A stretch of 64,000 nt of DNA from Mucidula mucida (GCA_015501055.1 JADNYV010000147.1:1-64000), one strand, 5' to 3'; shown: positions 44,401 to 55,966, counted from the first letter of the stretch. Made by a program: numbers and translations. Notes: generated by a model from the letters alone, not told the origin.

Positions 44401-46280
44401 AGAGGAGCGCGAAGTCGCGGACCAGGTTCAAGCAAATAAAGGGGGTGTGCCCATCCCTATATACGACGAACTTGTGGCGAAACCTTCTCTTCCAGTGAGT
44501 CCCTTATTCGTCTGGCAGCCAAGTGTAGCTGACTCCATATGAACAGCTGGTCGATGACCGAGTTTACGTTTGTGTCAAAGCGCGCTCCGTGGCAAAGAAG
44601 AATCTGGTTGTTGGCAATCACTATACCGTCACGCTCAAAGGCCCGCGCTGCGTCCACATCCAGCTCGATTCCATTGGTGTGCCAGATGAACCCGGTCCTG
44701 ATGGACGTGCTTCGGAGGTTATCACTGTCTGCCAGTACATCCCCCGGGTTGCGCTTCACCCCTACGCATCGGCTGACGAGTTCCTGTTGGTCTGCCACCC
44801 TCGACCTGGCGAAGAACCAATCGATAAGGCGAGGTTTGTTTTGTCCGACGTCCTGGACGTGCGCACTGGCCCCTTCTCTATCTCCCATCGGGACGTGCTC
44901 GCCGGAAATGAAGCTGAAGGGACGCGCTTTTGCAAGTGGAAGATTGTTTTCGGGGGTACTCGACCGGAATTCATTCCAGTCGTTTCGCTGAGTGGTGATG
45001 CCCCCAGTGCTTTGACGAGTTTAGATTTTGCGGATATATCATGCGGGATTGGAGGCGCGTCGCTTGGCTTCCGCGAAGCTGGCTTCAAGACATGCTTTGG
45101 TGTTGAACCGGATGAGATTTCTTCGATGCTGTTTGAGGTGAGTTTCTTCAGATGCATTTACAGATGCGATCTCAACAAACATTCAGAGGAACTGCTCCGT
45201 TGAGGTCTATAATGAGCCGGTGGACAGTTTCATAGGACGCGCTGAGTTTTCGGAATATCAGTTTGCGGCGGTATTCGTCGACTGTGATACGAGAGATGGC
45301 ACACTCATACAGTCAATACGGGCACTCAAACCGGCATATGCGGTAGGTCCACTCTAGTGGTATGTACACTGAGCTGGCTGATAACTTTCACTTCCTATTA
45401 GGTATGTGCTCTGTCGCCCGTAAGTCTTAGTTCTCCTCCTCTTCCGTCTTCTTTTCTAAAAGTAATTGGTTCTTCATCAGGACGTGGACCCCAAACAGCT
45501 TGACGACAATGAACGCGAAGTTATGGAACTCGGATATCGCTTCCAGTCGCAGCTGCTCGATGCCGCGGACTTTGGCGTGGCCGTTCACCGGCGATATATG
45601 TTGGTAATTGCGGCTGCGCCTGGTCGAGAAATGCCCTCCTTCCCCGTACCCCATGAAAACATGGCGCGCCTGACGCTCAAGGATGCCATCGAGGACTTGA
45701 CGTGGGATAACACAAAGTGTCGCCCTTCAGACCGAGGTCTTGCGACATCGTTCAGCCACAGTGTGAACCAACCGCACGGGGTTACGTGGCACTGCACCAG
45801 TTGTTATGCCCCCGATTTCTCGACTTGGAATCCGGCTACTACTATCGCTGACTGGGACGAAGCGCTACCTGGTAAGGTCTTTACTTCCCTTGTGTTTGTT
45901 CCGATGATTCAATTGGTGTAGATCTGTTTACATTGCCTTCTCAAAATGTCAAGTGTCGACACCCGCGTGCGTTCTTCAGTACCCTTTCTCTTGTCCCATA
46001 CTAACGCGTTGGTTTCGACACTAGACCATCCGGAGCGTTTCCTCACTGTTCGCGAAATGGCGCGGATCTTATCGTTTCCGGTACGGCAGATTTTCTTTCA
46101 TCTTTTCACAGATGACCGGAACCATAATTTCAGGATAAATGCACCTTCTCGGGCTCGCTCGAGAAACAGTATGGCCAATTGGCGAACTCGATTCCGCCTC
46201 AGTTTGCGTGCGCAATTGCGGAAGAAATTCTTAACGTTGTGTCTTTTACGAATCCTGATCCGCCAAAAGCGAGATCTTAG
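41426..46280 (+). CDS. GHKL ATPase - FN3-like - BAH-like - C5 methyltransferase-like fusion, copy 1
   Basis: Very large multidomain protein (about 1,500 residues). Start ATG 41426 (MPKHAR), intron 41444-41495, then a Ser/Asp-rich and basic leader (RRKRTR, likely nuclear). GHKL module: LRELIQNMWDGC (Glu-Asn-Asp ATP/Mg box, about 41758-41793) and GQHGDGLKMGINALIR, like MORC GNGLKSG. A long middle region (KNIYVSSDQSLAYGVNLQ onwards) follows, then an FN3-like stretch (LVPPSPPRSSSVVVEE; LSVRWASSPADGADAW) and a BAH-like stretch (VVGNHYTVTLKGPRCVHI; VCQYIPRVALHPYASADEF). The C-terminal C5-methyltransferase-like part has motif I DISCGIGGASLGFREAGF, motif VIII-like FGVAVHRRYMLVIAAAPG, HPERFLTVREMARILSFP and motif X QYGQLANSIPPQFACAIAEE. 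The motif IV PCQ is absent; the equivalent place reads VFVDCDTRDG. Short introns are in phase; two single-base losses are inferred near 46115-46133. Probably a chromatin or silencing factor. Confidence 0.75.
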
Positions 46281-46467
46281 GCTCAGCCAAGAGGTCTCCG
46301 AATTTATTGATTATCTACGATACCATTTGTATACCATGGATCTTGGGCTGGTTTGTATACTCTTTCACTACTAACACGGAACTTGTTGTTGTACCATTTG
46401 TATTCTTATTCCACACGAGTTTGTATCTGCTCTGTTCTACTAACACTTACTACACTATACCGAATGC

Positions 46468-48311
46468 CTATACATCGGTAAATTCTTTTTCGTTAAGGCT
46501 ATTCCCCCTTTCTGGGAGATCTTCCTTTTCTCTACTACTTCCCGTTTCTACATTATCCTTCTTTTCATCAATCGTCATCGGAGCACGGTCTCTAGAAATA
46601 TCGACCACCGACTTTCTCGGCTCTATGCCACCTTGGTATCCAAACCATGTCTTGTTATCGCAATGCGGTCCCCGTAGGAGGAGGATGAAGAACATCCAGG
46701 CACAGAATGCCATTGAAAGTGCGCCGGATGCTCGCCAGCCATGCGCCACGAAGACTTGAGTCCCGACAGACGTGCCCATGACTTGACCGATGAAAAGCTA
46801 ATGCGACTTGTAAATCGCGGATACATAACCTGAGCATCAATTTAACATACCGATAGGATATACACGGCGTTCAAGCGCGCGCGAGCTTCTGGTGCTATAC
46901 TAAACGAACCATCAAACAAAGCCTATGAAACGTTTACAGTGAGAGTCACCCAAAAATGCGCGTCGCCATTGACACTTCGAGCATTTGTCTGAATGTGTCG
47001 ATCCCGACTGTGGTGATGATGACCGCAGCAACTGAGAGGCCAGCGGCGCCGGTGTACACGGCGTGAGAGCATGCGAGCATGAATATGCTGAACAATGTCG
47101 CGTACCAGGGGACCAATCCGTCGATGGCGATGCCTAGTACTGGACCCATCGCAACAGCAGCTATACCTATCAAACCAAAGAGACCAATAACCAATCTACA
47201 TGAGGATCATGAGCATCGAGGAATAGGAAACACAAACGATTCGACAGACGTGGAATAATGATACGGATCGTCCCCAAGCAAGAACGTCAGCGTGACCCAA
47301 AAGTTGGTGAACGACGCCATCGATCCTATACTGATCAGACACGCCTGGATGAGGAGCGGCTCCGTCACCGCGTACTTTGCCATGGACCGCAGGATGTCAA
47401 GGTACGTTAGGTGTTGGTTCTTGGCCGGATAATCGGGGACGACCCAGTAGCACGCGGCCATCACGAAATACTGCACTCCGATGGCAAGGTAATAGACCGC
47501 GCGCCAGGAGGAGAATTCGCCTATGATGCCGGAGAGGACGCGAGCGAGGAGGATGCCTAGAAGGAGGCCGGCGAGGACGATGGACATGGCGGAGGCGCGG
47601 CGTGCAGGTGGGGCGAGGTCTGCGGCGAGGGGAATGAGGACTTGAGGTGTCACGGTGACTACACCAACGAGGTATGAGAGTGTGGAGAATGCGGCGAAGC
47701 TCCTGGTGACAGAGAGACCGATGGTGAGGGATGCGGCGACGAAGATGAGGATGAGGATTAGCTGGCGACGGCGGACAAGGTCTCCGAGAGGGGTTATGAA
47801 CAACAAGCCAGTTGCATAGATGAGATCCAGTCAGTTGGAGACTGCGGAGAGGATATGACACGTACCCGCCTTGTAGAAGAGTTGGAACTCTAAAAGGGAT
47901 ATGAGATTTATACAAACAGAGGTGATATTCCAACCAACCGGGATACTTCTTCATAACTGACATTGAAATCCTTCGATAGTTCGACTGTTCAACACATGAG
48001 TGGGACTCGCAGCAACCAGGAAAACACTCACTAAGTAGAGGCTGACACCAGTACAAGTTCATAATCGCTAGAACACAATCAGCAGCCGCATGATTAGCAT
48101 AGTCGTTTCAACCGCTCACCAAACGTGCTTGCAGCCCCAAAAGCAATGTTGAGCGGTAATCCAAAATGCAAGGGTTTCTCTACATTGTACTGTAATCGTT
48201 TCGGCACCGGAATGAATCCAAAGTCTCTTCTGTAGGTCTCCTCCCTCATCTAAAAGCAGGACGTTGTCAATTCTGGCCTCGAAACTAGAAAGGGCATACC
48301 TCGTCGCTCAT
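46468..48311 (-). CDS. MFS transporter (DHA1-like)
   Basis: Major facilitator superfamily membrane carrier. Start ATG 48311: a four-residue exon MSDE, intron (GTATGC...TTTTAG), then MREETYRRDFGFIPVPKRLQ and PLHFGLPLNIAFGAAS. The MFS signature between helices 2 and 3 is LLFITPLGDLVRRRQ. Membrane segments follow (LILILIFVAASLTIGLS; FSTLSYLVGVVTVTPQVLI; MSIVLAGLLLGILLARVL; VYYLAIGVQYFVMAACYWV; LVIGLFGLIGIAAVAMGPV; ALSMAFCAWMFFILLL). A basic/acidic cytoplasmic tail (EKKDNVETGSSREKEDL) ends at 46468. Several introns of about 45-60 bp are in phase and no break is obvious, so this is probably functional. Substrate unknown; it lies tail-to-tail with the methyltransferase-like gene, about 190 bp apart. 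Confidence 0.85.
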
Positions 48312-48677
48312 CGTTGGCAACGACACGACAGAATCGCCAAGTCGTAGCACACGACTAAGGCGTATCATTATTTATCACTGATCATGCGGTGGACATTCGG
48401 TCCGCGCGATCCGTTCGGGATAAGGGCGGAGGACAGTTCCTCCGAGGTCGCTGTAGCAAAGGAGTGATACGCCACATCGAAGACAAGAGCGTTCGTCACT
48501 TCGCGCTTCGCCTGCTATTACTACATTTTGTAAGGATATGCTGTCCGTCGTGACAATTATCACACCGATACATTGTGCGTCGCCATCGACAGTGACGAGC
48601 ATGTAGTTCTAGTCTATTAGCACTAGACTTCACTGGTGTAACACCCTTGTGACCTTCTCCTTCTCCACACTTCCGTC
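48312..48677. other. divergent promoter region
   Basis: About 370 bp between the MFS start and the P-loop ATPase start. No other feature recognised. Confidence 0.4.
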
Positions 48678-51473
48678 ATGGACCAGGACCTGGATAGCAT
48701 GAACGTCGACACCACCCAAGATCCGAACGAGCTGTACAAGCCCATAATTGACATGTTAACTAGTAACGGTCTCATTTCAGCGCTGAAAAACGACCAGTTC
48801 CTCAACTGGGTGCTTTGGCGCCTGGCCCGCACAGTCCCGGACCGCACTTTCGACATTGATTCGCCAGACACCGTTGCAGCGTTGCGTATGAATGACCTCA
48901 GGGCTCTCCTTAGTTTGGGGCACTACGACGAGGTCGCGCGGGAAGTACTGCGGCGTTGCATTACAGGTGAGACTCTGAGTGGGATTGCGCATTAAGAGTG
49001 ACCATATCTGGCCAATAGAACAACAAAAGCCGACTCCTTTACTAGGTGGTTGTGAGTAGTGCTGTGATTATCCGTTCGCACTTCATATTTCTTTAAACCT
49101 TTTCAGGCGGTGGTCAGTGGATCTTGCGCAGTCGGAATCATCAGTACTGATGCATGTCGCCTTCGTGAAGCGGTTCGTGACGCGTTCGAGACCCCCTATA
49201 TAGGTGATTCTGGCACTGTTCAAAAAGCTGTTGAACAAGTCATTGGCGACACGAACTTGTACGCCAATGCTATTCCATTCGTACAATCGTCCGGAACCGG
49301 AAAGTCGAGACTCATGGTAGAGCTGGCGCAGGACTTTTTGTTCTCATGTTGAACCTCAGAGAAGATGATCCGAGAGGAAGCTTCTGTAAGCGGTGATTAT
49401 AGTAGGCCTGCTCGGTGAAGAAACTGATGTTTTTTAGCATACCCACAACCCGACTGTGCTGTGCGAACATATTTGCAAGTGATGAATTGTGCATCCAGGA
49501 ATATCATTACATCAAAAGAGTATTGGCGGCTGCGCTATGCTGCCTTTCTGTGTGCGATCTTTGATGTTCTTTCCGCCATCGTCGCGGAGGGCGCCTTCAC
49601 TCCTCCTCAATTTGCGAGGCACCTCGTGATTCGTCGGCGTGAACTCCTGGACGACATCATCAAGAGCTCTCGCGTGAGTCATCGGGTCTCTGTGATATCT
49701 TCCTGACGATATGCGAAAGATTACTGAGGCAACATTCATCGAGCGATATCGCAACCGTACTAACGAGACCTGTATGCACCATTGACAACAGTGGGATTCT
49801 ATGCTTTAATCCAGAACAAACAGGTTCACGGGTTACATTGGACCATCTTTGCCGCAGCGCATCAAAGTTTTTTGAAGAGACGCGACGTCATCACCTCACC
49901 CAGCAGCCCGCCTACCCTCCACGTTCTCGCATTAGATGAGGCACATGTGATGCTGCAGCGTGCACCTGAGTCTCGATTGGACATTCTCTGTAGTGTTATG
50001 GCCGACTTGAAGGCAGTTTACCCGGGATGGGAACAAGACACTCATTTCGCATGCATCCTCCTTTCGACAGATTCCGAATTGACTAACGTCGCTCCGACTG
50101 CCGGCCAGATTTCATCCAAGCGCTGGAGTTCCCTAAGCCTTCCTGGAGCGTTGACATGCATCCCATTTGACGTGTTCGTTGAGCGGGACAGAAGCTGGAC
50201 GGTCGCCGAAATCTCTACTTTGTATTTTCTTGGCTCATTCGGTCGTCCCCTGTGAGTTATGTGATCCTTCACAAAATATCTTCTTAACCCTTTCTGCAGA
50301 TTTGGTGCTTTGATGAGGAACCACGTAGGCGGTGAACGCGCTCTCAGCCTTGCAAAGGAGAAGCTTGCGCATGCAAAAGAACCCCTCACCCCCGACGTCT
50401 TGATGAAAACCCAAACCGCTTTTGCTCTACTTGCACGTCGAATCCTTCTTGATTTCCGGCCTCTCCAGAGATCCACAAAGACCATGGCATCGAACCTCGT
50501 TGCTTGTCACTTGCAAGTGGCATATGTTATTCCGACCCATCACAGATTTCTTGTCAGTGGATCTCCGAGCGAACCGTTTCTCGTCGAGGCCGCAGCGCAG
50601 ATGATGGCGAGTCCTGAGTTTGATACTATCGAGTGTTTATTGCGATTCACAAAGGAGGAGCTTCTCGATTCCGGTGAGAGTGGTGAAATTGTGGGACGCA
50701 CCCTCATGATCAATGCCTACGACGCCGCTTTGCGCGCTCGCGCGCCTGCGACGACTATGTATCACTCTTGGGTCACCGTTTTGGACTTTTTGAAGGCGTT
50801 GTTTCCTGACGAGGTTTATGCAGGCGTCATCGCCAGCAGGCCTTTCAAGCACCCCGATGGCCCCATTTTCGAAGCGGCATTCACAAATGCCGTCGTCCGC
50901 CTAACTCATTTCGTTCGGCTGTCGGAGCTCAACCTCATTACGGCGGCCAACGTTCGGAAGGCTTTTCTACGTGGCATGGGCATAGTCGGTGATCAGACTC
51001 AAGAGCTGATTGACACTCTTGTTCCAATTCTGTTCGTGGATCGGTCGAAGGCTCCTTCTGAATGGGTCGTCGAGGAGGGAGAGATGTCGCAGATCGCGGC
51101 GCATTGCAAGAATAAGGCGGCTGATGCGATGCCGCCTCACAGCGACCTTTATGACGCCAATCCAGAGCTCAACACGGAGAAGCCGATGATTCTCATGTGG
51201 CATTAATTCAGCTCCAAGAAGAACAAAGTTGATCTTCCCCAAGCGACAACAGTGCACCATCCCGGGCGGGCGGTGTATCTCATCAACGCGTATGGGATTA
51301 CACCTGATGTTTACAAGAGCATCACAAAGGACAATGTGGCCAAGTATCAGCAGGTTGTTGGCTGTGGGGACATTTATCGGGATGCACCGTACACGTACCC
51401 TGAGTATGTGGCTGAAGTGGAGAGAACTTTGCCGAGGTGGTCAACCAAGTCGTTCGAGCAGACCGCCAGTTGA
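48678..51473 (+). CDS. P-loop ATPase of the Crinkler-associated type
   Basis: ATG 48678 (MDQDLDSMNVDTTQDPNEL) opens an N-terminal helical domain. A small exon and introns lead to VQKAVEQVIGDTNLYANAI and the Walker A motif VQSSGTGKSRLMVELAQDF (about 49286-49335), then LNLREDDPRG. Later come a Walker B-like VLALDEAHVM and a long helical C-terminal part (NHVGGERALSLAKEKLAHA; LRFTKEELLDSGESGEIV; LDFLKALFPDEVYAGV). The SSGTGKSR...LNLR pattern is typical of large basidiomycete P-loop families related to Crinkler-type effectors; their cell role in fungi is unsettled. Breaks: a T seems missing in the run 49335-49339, the frame shifts near 49190, and an in-frame TAA at 51204-51206 (expected CAA) cuts off a collinear tail (DLPQATTVHHPGRAVYLIN) that stays open to 51473. 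No nuclease or other effector domain is recognised. Confidence 0.6.
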
Positions 51474-51708
51474 TTGGTTCACCGTAGTTGCAATTTTCCT
51501 TACTGTTTTGTACCGATCTGCAGACTGCGAGAGAATGATGTATCTCAAATGCGTGAACGACCTCGGACAGTGGAACTATAAAAAACCAGCTGTCTATAGG
51601 AAGGTGTACTGGTATTGGTATGGTACTAATAAGTAGTATGGGCTAGGAATGTATCACGTGATTAGTGGCGCCGAATGGAAGCCACTCTTTCTTCATCATT
51701 GACCCGCG

Positions 51709-52126
51709 ATGAGCTCTCCAGATGCAGCCATGACGCTGCGCCAGGCCATCAAAGGGAAGCAGATAGTAACCTATCCTATCAACGACCAGCCGTGCTTGTC
51801 GCTATTGACGGCGACGCACCTCGTCATCCGCACTCGTTCCCAAAGTCGAAGGCAACGCGATTCCGTAGCTGGACGTAACGACACCGACACGCCCCAATAA
51901 ATTTTAGTACTTGCTTAACCTCGCCTGGCATCTCAAGGACGCCTCTGTGGCCGAGTACACGCGACAGGCGCGCGAGAACGGCGTTGGTGTCGGTTTACTG
52001 GTCAGCGTTACTTCTATAAAACGCGTTTTGGAGTGGCTTGAAGGCGACATCGAGGACGGCGGCATGTGGATAAGGCCGTTGTTGCGAGCTTTTGGAAGGC
52101 GCTTGCTACTAGACGATGACGATTAA
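51709..52126 (+). CDS. small hypothetical gene, two pieces
   Basis: Two collinear frames: 51709-51900 (MSSPDAAMTLRQAIKGKQ; CLSLLTATHLVIRT) and 51911-52126 (LNLAWHLKDASVAEYTRQ; VTSIKRVLEWLEGDIEDG; LLRAFGRRLLLDDDD). Both have coding-like composition and could be exons of one small gene, but no splice site was found that joins them cleanly. Family not recognised. Confidence 0.3.
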
Positions 52127-52437
52127 GCCGGGCTGATATGATAGCCAAATGATGGTGTATGTGGTGCTGTTTTTTTGTGAACATTTGTCGCCCATCAGTC
52201 TTTAACACCTGTCATGATTTAGTATTCAGCGACATGTTCTTCATTGCATGAGTTACAGAGCCTCTGTATAGATCCTCTGCGACGGTGCGTGTGTACACCA
52301 TGATCTTAGCCAGCACATGGCATTGACAGATCCTGGCGCAGATCGCGTAGCACTTGAAAGAATTTATATTGATGCAACATACTATACTACCTACCTACCA
52401 CAGCATATAAACCCTAAATGATACGATTACACTACCC
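52127..52437. other. short spacer
   Basis: About 310 bp between two converging 3' ends; nothing recognised. Confidence 0.35.
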
Positions 52438-55400
52438 TCAAGCAAGCTGAGGATCACCGACAAGAAGTACCTTGCGCAGTTCTTCCGCAATTGCTTGAGA
52501 AAGCAAGGGCGGCATGGCACTCGCCAGTTGGCTATACTGTTCTCGAAGCGAACCAGTGAACTCCCATTTATTCTAAATAAGTAAGGTGTTTCATCCAATC
52601 AACTCTTTCCACAGGAAAACAGGCAGCCTACCGATATCCCCAGAATCCGAGCCATCTCAGGGACAGATAGGAATCGCTCCGGGTGGTCTACGCCAACCAT
52701 ATATCAGTAAGGCAATGTCCATGTATACTGGAAAGCACCTACGTGGATGGCGACATTTGACGGTCTCCGAAGGCAGGAGAAACGCGTCTACACCTCCGTT
52801 TCATTGACAAGACAGGAGTGAATCGAAAAACAGAAAGCTTACCAGGCAAGGGTTCTTCCCATTTCGCTACGGTAACATCGGGATCCCAGGACGTCACATC
52901 AGGCAAGTAGCAGCCCGTACAGTGCCACGAAAGCGCCTGACGCTGGTCAACAGTGAGGTGCGGAAACTCGGTCGCAAAGCCCTTGCCCGAGGGCCGGCAC
53001 GTCGCATTACTCCATTCCAGATCCGAGATGGCGTCTTTGAGTGTACGCGGGACGCTCGTCTTTGGCGGAGGAAAATCAGGCATCTCTCGGCCGGGCGCAC
53101 ACGCGATTACGACGAAATACTTTTTGTGTGCCGCAACCCCGAAATCCGCGCAATCGAGGACCCGCCCTTTGAGACAGTAACCTAGCTTCATGGCTTTATA
53201 TATCATGTCATAAAGCTTTCGGCGGTCCGTGTCCTATGAGGGTCAGATTACCAAACTGTAGGGTGGCAAGGGTGATCACTTACGGGTGAGTGAGCGCAGA
53301 CCTAACACCATCCAAAGATCAATGTTCCGTTTTGCTAGGGAAGGAAGAACTCACCGCATATGCAGGCCTAAACTCTTCAATACACTTCACGAAAGTGTCC
53401 TTGGAAAGTGCTCGCCCATTTCTCGTATCGCAGTTGATCAACAAAGCTGCGAATGGGTATTGCAGTATCGGCTGCGCGGACCATGAGCGTGAGAAGAAAC
53501 TTCCTGTCGATTCCTTGAGAATGGCTGTCCGAGAATTCATCTACGAAACGAGTTGGTAAGCGGGAAATATTCACAAAGTGACCTACACTGAAAGCAGAAG
53601 CAAGAGTCACATCGGGTTCAACAACAAAACGATGGTTGAAGCCCGCCTCGCGGAATCCCAGCGAGGCGCTACCCGTCCCAGATAATATTTCGCCAAACTC
53701 CAGTATTGGCAGGGCAGGCGGAGTATCACCGCAACCGAGGACAGGAGTAAATCGAGGTTTTTCACCATCGCAGAATACAATGTTCCACTTGCAGAACCTA
53801 CCGTCGCCCACCTCGGGGACCTCAGCAAGGCCATCAAGGTCCGCGACAGATATTGCTTCTGAATGCACGTCCACGATATCCGAAAGACGAAAATGCGCTG
53901 GATCGGGTCGTGGTCGACATATCCGCAGCAGCTCGTTGGGTGGCGCGTCTGGCTGGAGACGATCCCCGGCGATCCCGGGGTATATACTGACGTACAGCGA
54001 CAATGTCCTCATCGTCTGGACCAGGATCGTTGGGGACGCGGATGGAGCGGATGGATATTATCGTACGCTCGAATAGACGCCCATCGGCTCCTTGGAGACC
54101 GACGACGAACGACTTCCCAGCAGTAAGCTTCTTCTTGATGCCTTGTACGGTAATCCATCGGACGTTGACGTTTATGTAGGTTTCGTCACCGCTCGGCTAG
54201 TCATGACAGTTAGTGAAAGGCGCTCCTTGGATCAAGACTAGACATACCGAAATACTTGATTTTGCCACCAGTTCATCGTATGTTGGAATAACGAGTTCGG
54301 CGACATTCTCTGGGGTCTGCTCTCCACCTTCAACGTTCTGCCCAGCATTGCCGAGGTCGTTGGCACCATGTACAGAGCGCTCATGATCAACATTCTCCAT
54401 CTCTTGATCAACCTTGGGCGACGGCTTTGTTTTTTGACACGGCCATGAAGCGCATTTTGTACTCGTGAGGCCGTCAAGTTTAGTAGACTTTGTATATACA
54501 TCCACAACTAATGCTAGTGCTCGCGATGTCGGCCGGCAGATTCTCAACCCTTGTGTCCAGCGTCGGCATGGAAGCCTCCTTTCGCAGGAGCTCCCTCTCA
54601 CCGTGGCGAACGACGACAATCCAACTATCAGCGCCATCCGTTTCTGAGTTAGCGGTCCATGTAATGAGAAGTTGATTAGGCAAATGCTGCACGACAGCAA
54701 TCGAGGCTGAAGGCGGAGGCCAGGGCGGGACAGTGAAATGGTAGGGCAGGCTATAGAGGGATCCTTGCCCAACACACTTGCGCGGCGTATTTCTGTCCTC
54801 GAGGAACCAGATCGGTGAGGCGAAGGAGCCTTGTCCAGGTTGATACTACCAAGCTTGGTAGTCAGGCGTTTCGTTGGGGGAGTAAAGAATAGGAATTTCT
54901 GAAAGTCAATTCTCTCCGGTGGATAGTTTGTAATGCGAACGAGAACGCCAGGTACAAAGGGGATGTCAGACCGGGTTTCTCGAACCTCAAGAGACTTTTC
55001 GTCGTTGTATGCGAAATCCCATTGGACATTTCCGGTAACATAATGGACGTCCAATGCACAAGTCCCGTGACTTCGACGGCGACTTTTAAGACAGTCAATC
55101 CCCTTCATATTCAGGTTAGTTCGTTGTCTGACTTGCACATTCATTATCACTTGCCATCTTCATTCCATCTCTCCACTCACCGATGGTTACAACTTCGTTG
55201 GCTTTGGTACTTGAGCCGAATGTCATAGCGCCCAAGGTAGGAGGCACGTGCAAGTTGAACAACTTAATATTAACACACTGCTCCTTGCCCGATCGAAGAC
55301 TGACCCAGCCAAGTAGTCGGTCGTCGCTCCATACTCCGCAATCACCTCTCCGCTCGAAACGCGAAACGCGAGAACGGGGCCGTTTGCGTTCTTGGAGAGC

Positions 55401-55966
55401 ATCCTCCCGTTGTCTAGCGGTGGCTGGAGGTCGGGGGAGGCTGGGAGGCTTGGGAAGTGTCTTCTTGACTCGAAAGAGAAACGTGAAGAGTATGCCATTT
55501 TTGAGGTCTCCAAGAGACTCTTCGACGGTCCAGAGAGGATCCGTACGCAAAACAGCGACACCATCCACCAGGAAGCACACTTCAATGTCCTCCGCCGTCA
55601 TTTTACGCCGTTTGGAGCGCATGAACGCGACACATCCGTCCCAGGTGTTCTGCAATAATTCGCGTAGACCCGCTTCCACAGGCCAGAAGGATCGCGTGCC
55701 GTATTCCCGTTGAATGTTCAAATTGTTTGCGTCGGAATGCCATGTGTTTGGATGTTGTACTCCGGGTTGAACGCGCCAGCTTCGGGAAGCCTAGGTTTTA
55801 ACGGAGGCCGTTTACTCGTCGTGCCATTCGCTACACCACTCGTTCGCGCACGTTTATGTTTTGGCATGTCACTGTAATTAGATTCACTGTCCTCAGAGCT
55901 ATATTGTGACGAGTCGGAGTCATCAGATCCAAGGGCTTCCGGGTCTTCGATGGCATGGCTGGGCAT
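52438..55966 (-). CDS. GHKL - FN3-like - BAH-like - C5 methyltransferase-like fusion, copy 2 (shorter, broken)
   Basis: Paralogue of the 41426-46280 gene in opposite orientation. Start taken at ATG 55966 (MPSHAIEDPEALG) with an acidic/Ser leader then KHKRARTSG. GHKL box AGLRELLQNTWDGC is kept; the second box is altered (EWRDGMKM where copy 1 has QHGDGLKM). After WDFAYNDEKSLEV and SDIPFVPGVLVRITN the sequence jumps to the FN3-like part (HFTVPPWPPPSASIAVV; ITWTANSETDGADSW), so roughly 1.2 kb of the middle region of copy 1 is absent. The BAH-like part has NELLRICRPRPDPAHFRL. Methyltransferase: LSGTGSASLGFREAGF, FAALLINCDTRNG (again no PCQ), DFGVAAHKKYFVVIACAPG, HPERFLSVPEMARILG and motif X EQYSQLASAMPPLLSQAIAE, ending at 52438. 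Several single-base breaks (for example near 55725 and 54770). Either a shorter isoform-like paralogue or a decaying copy. Confidence 0.7.
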
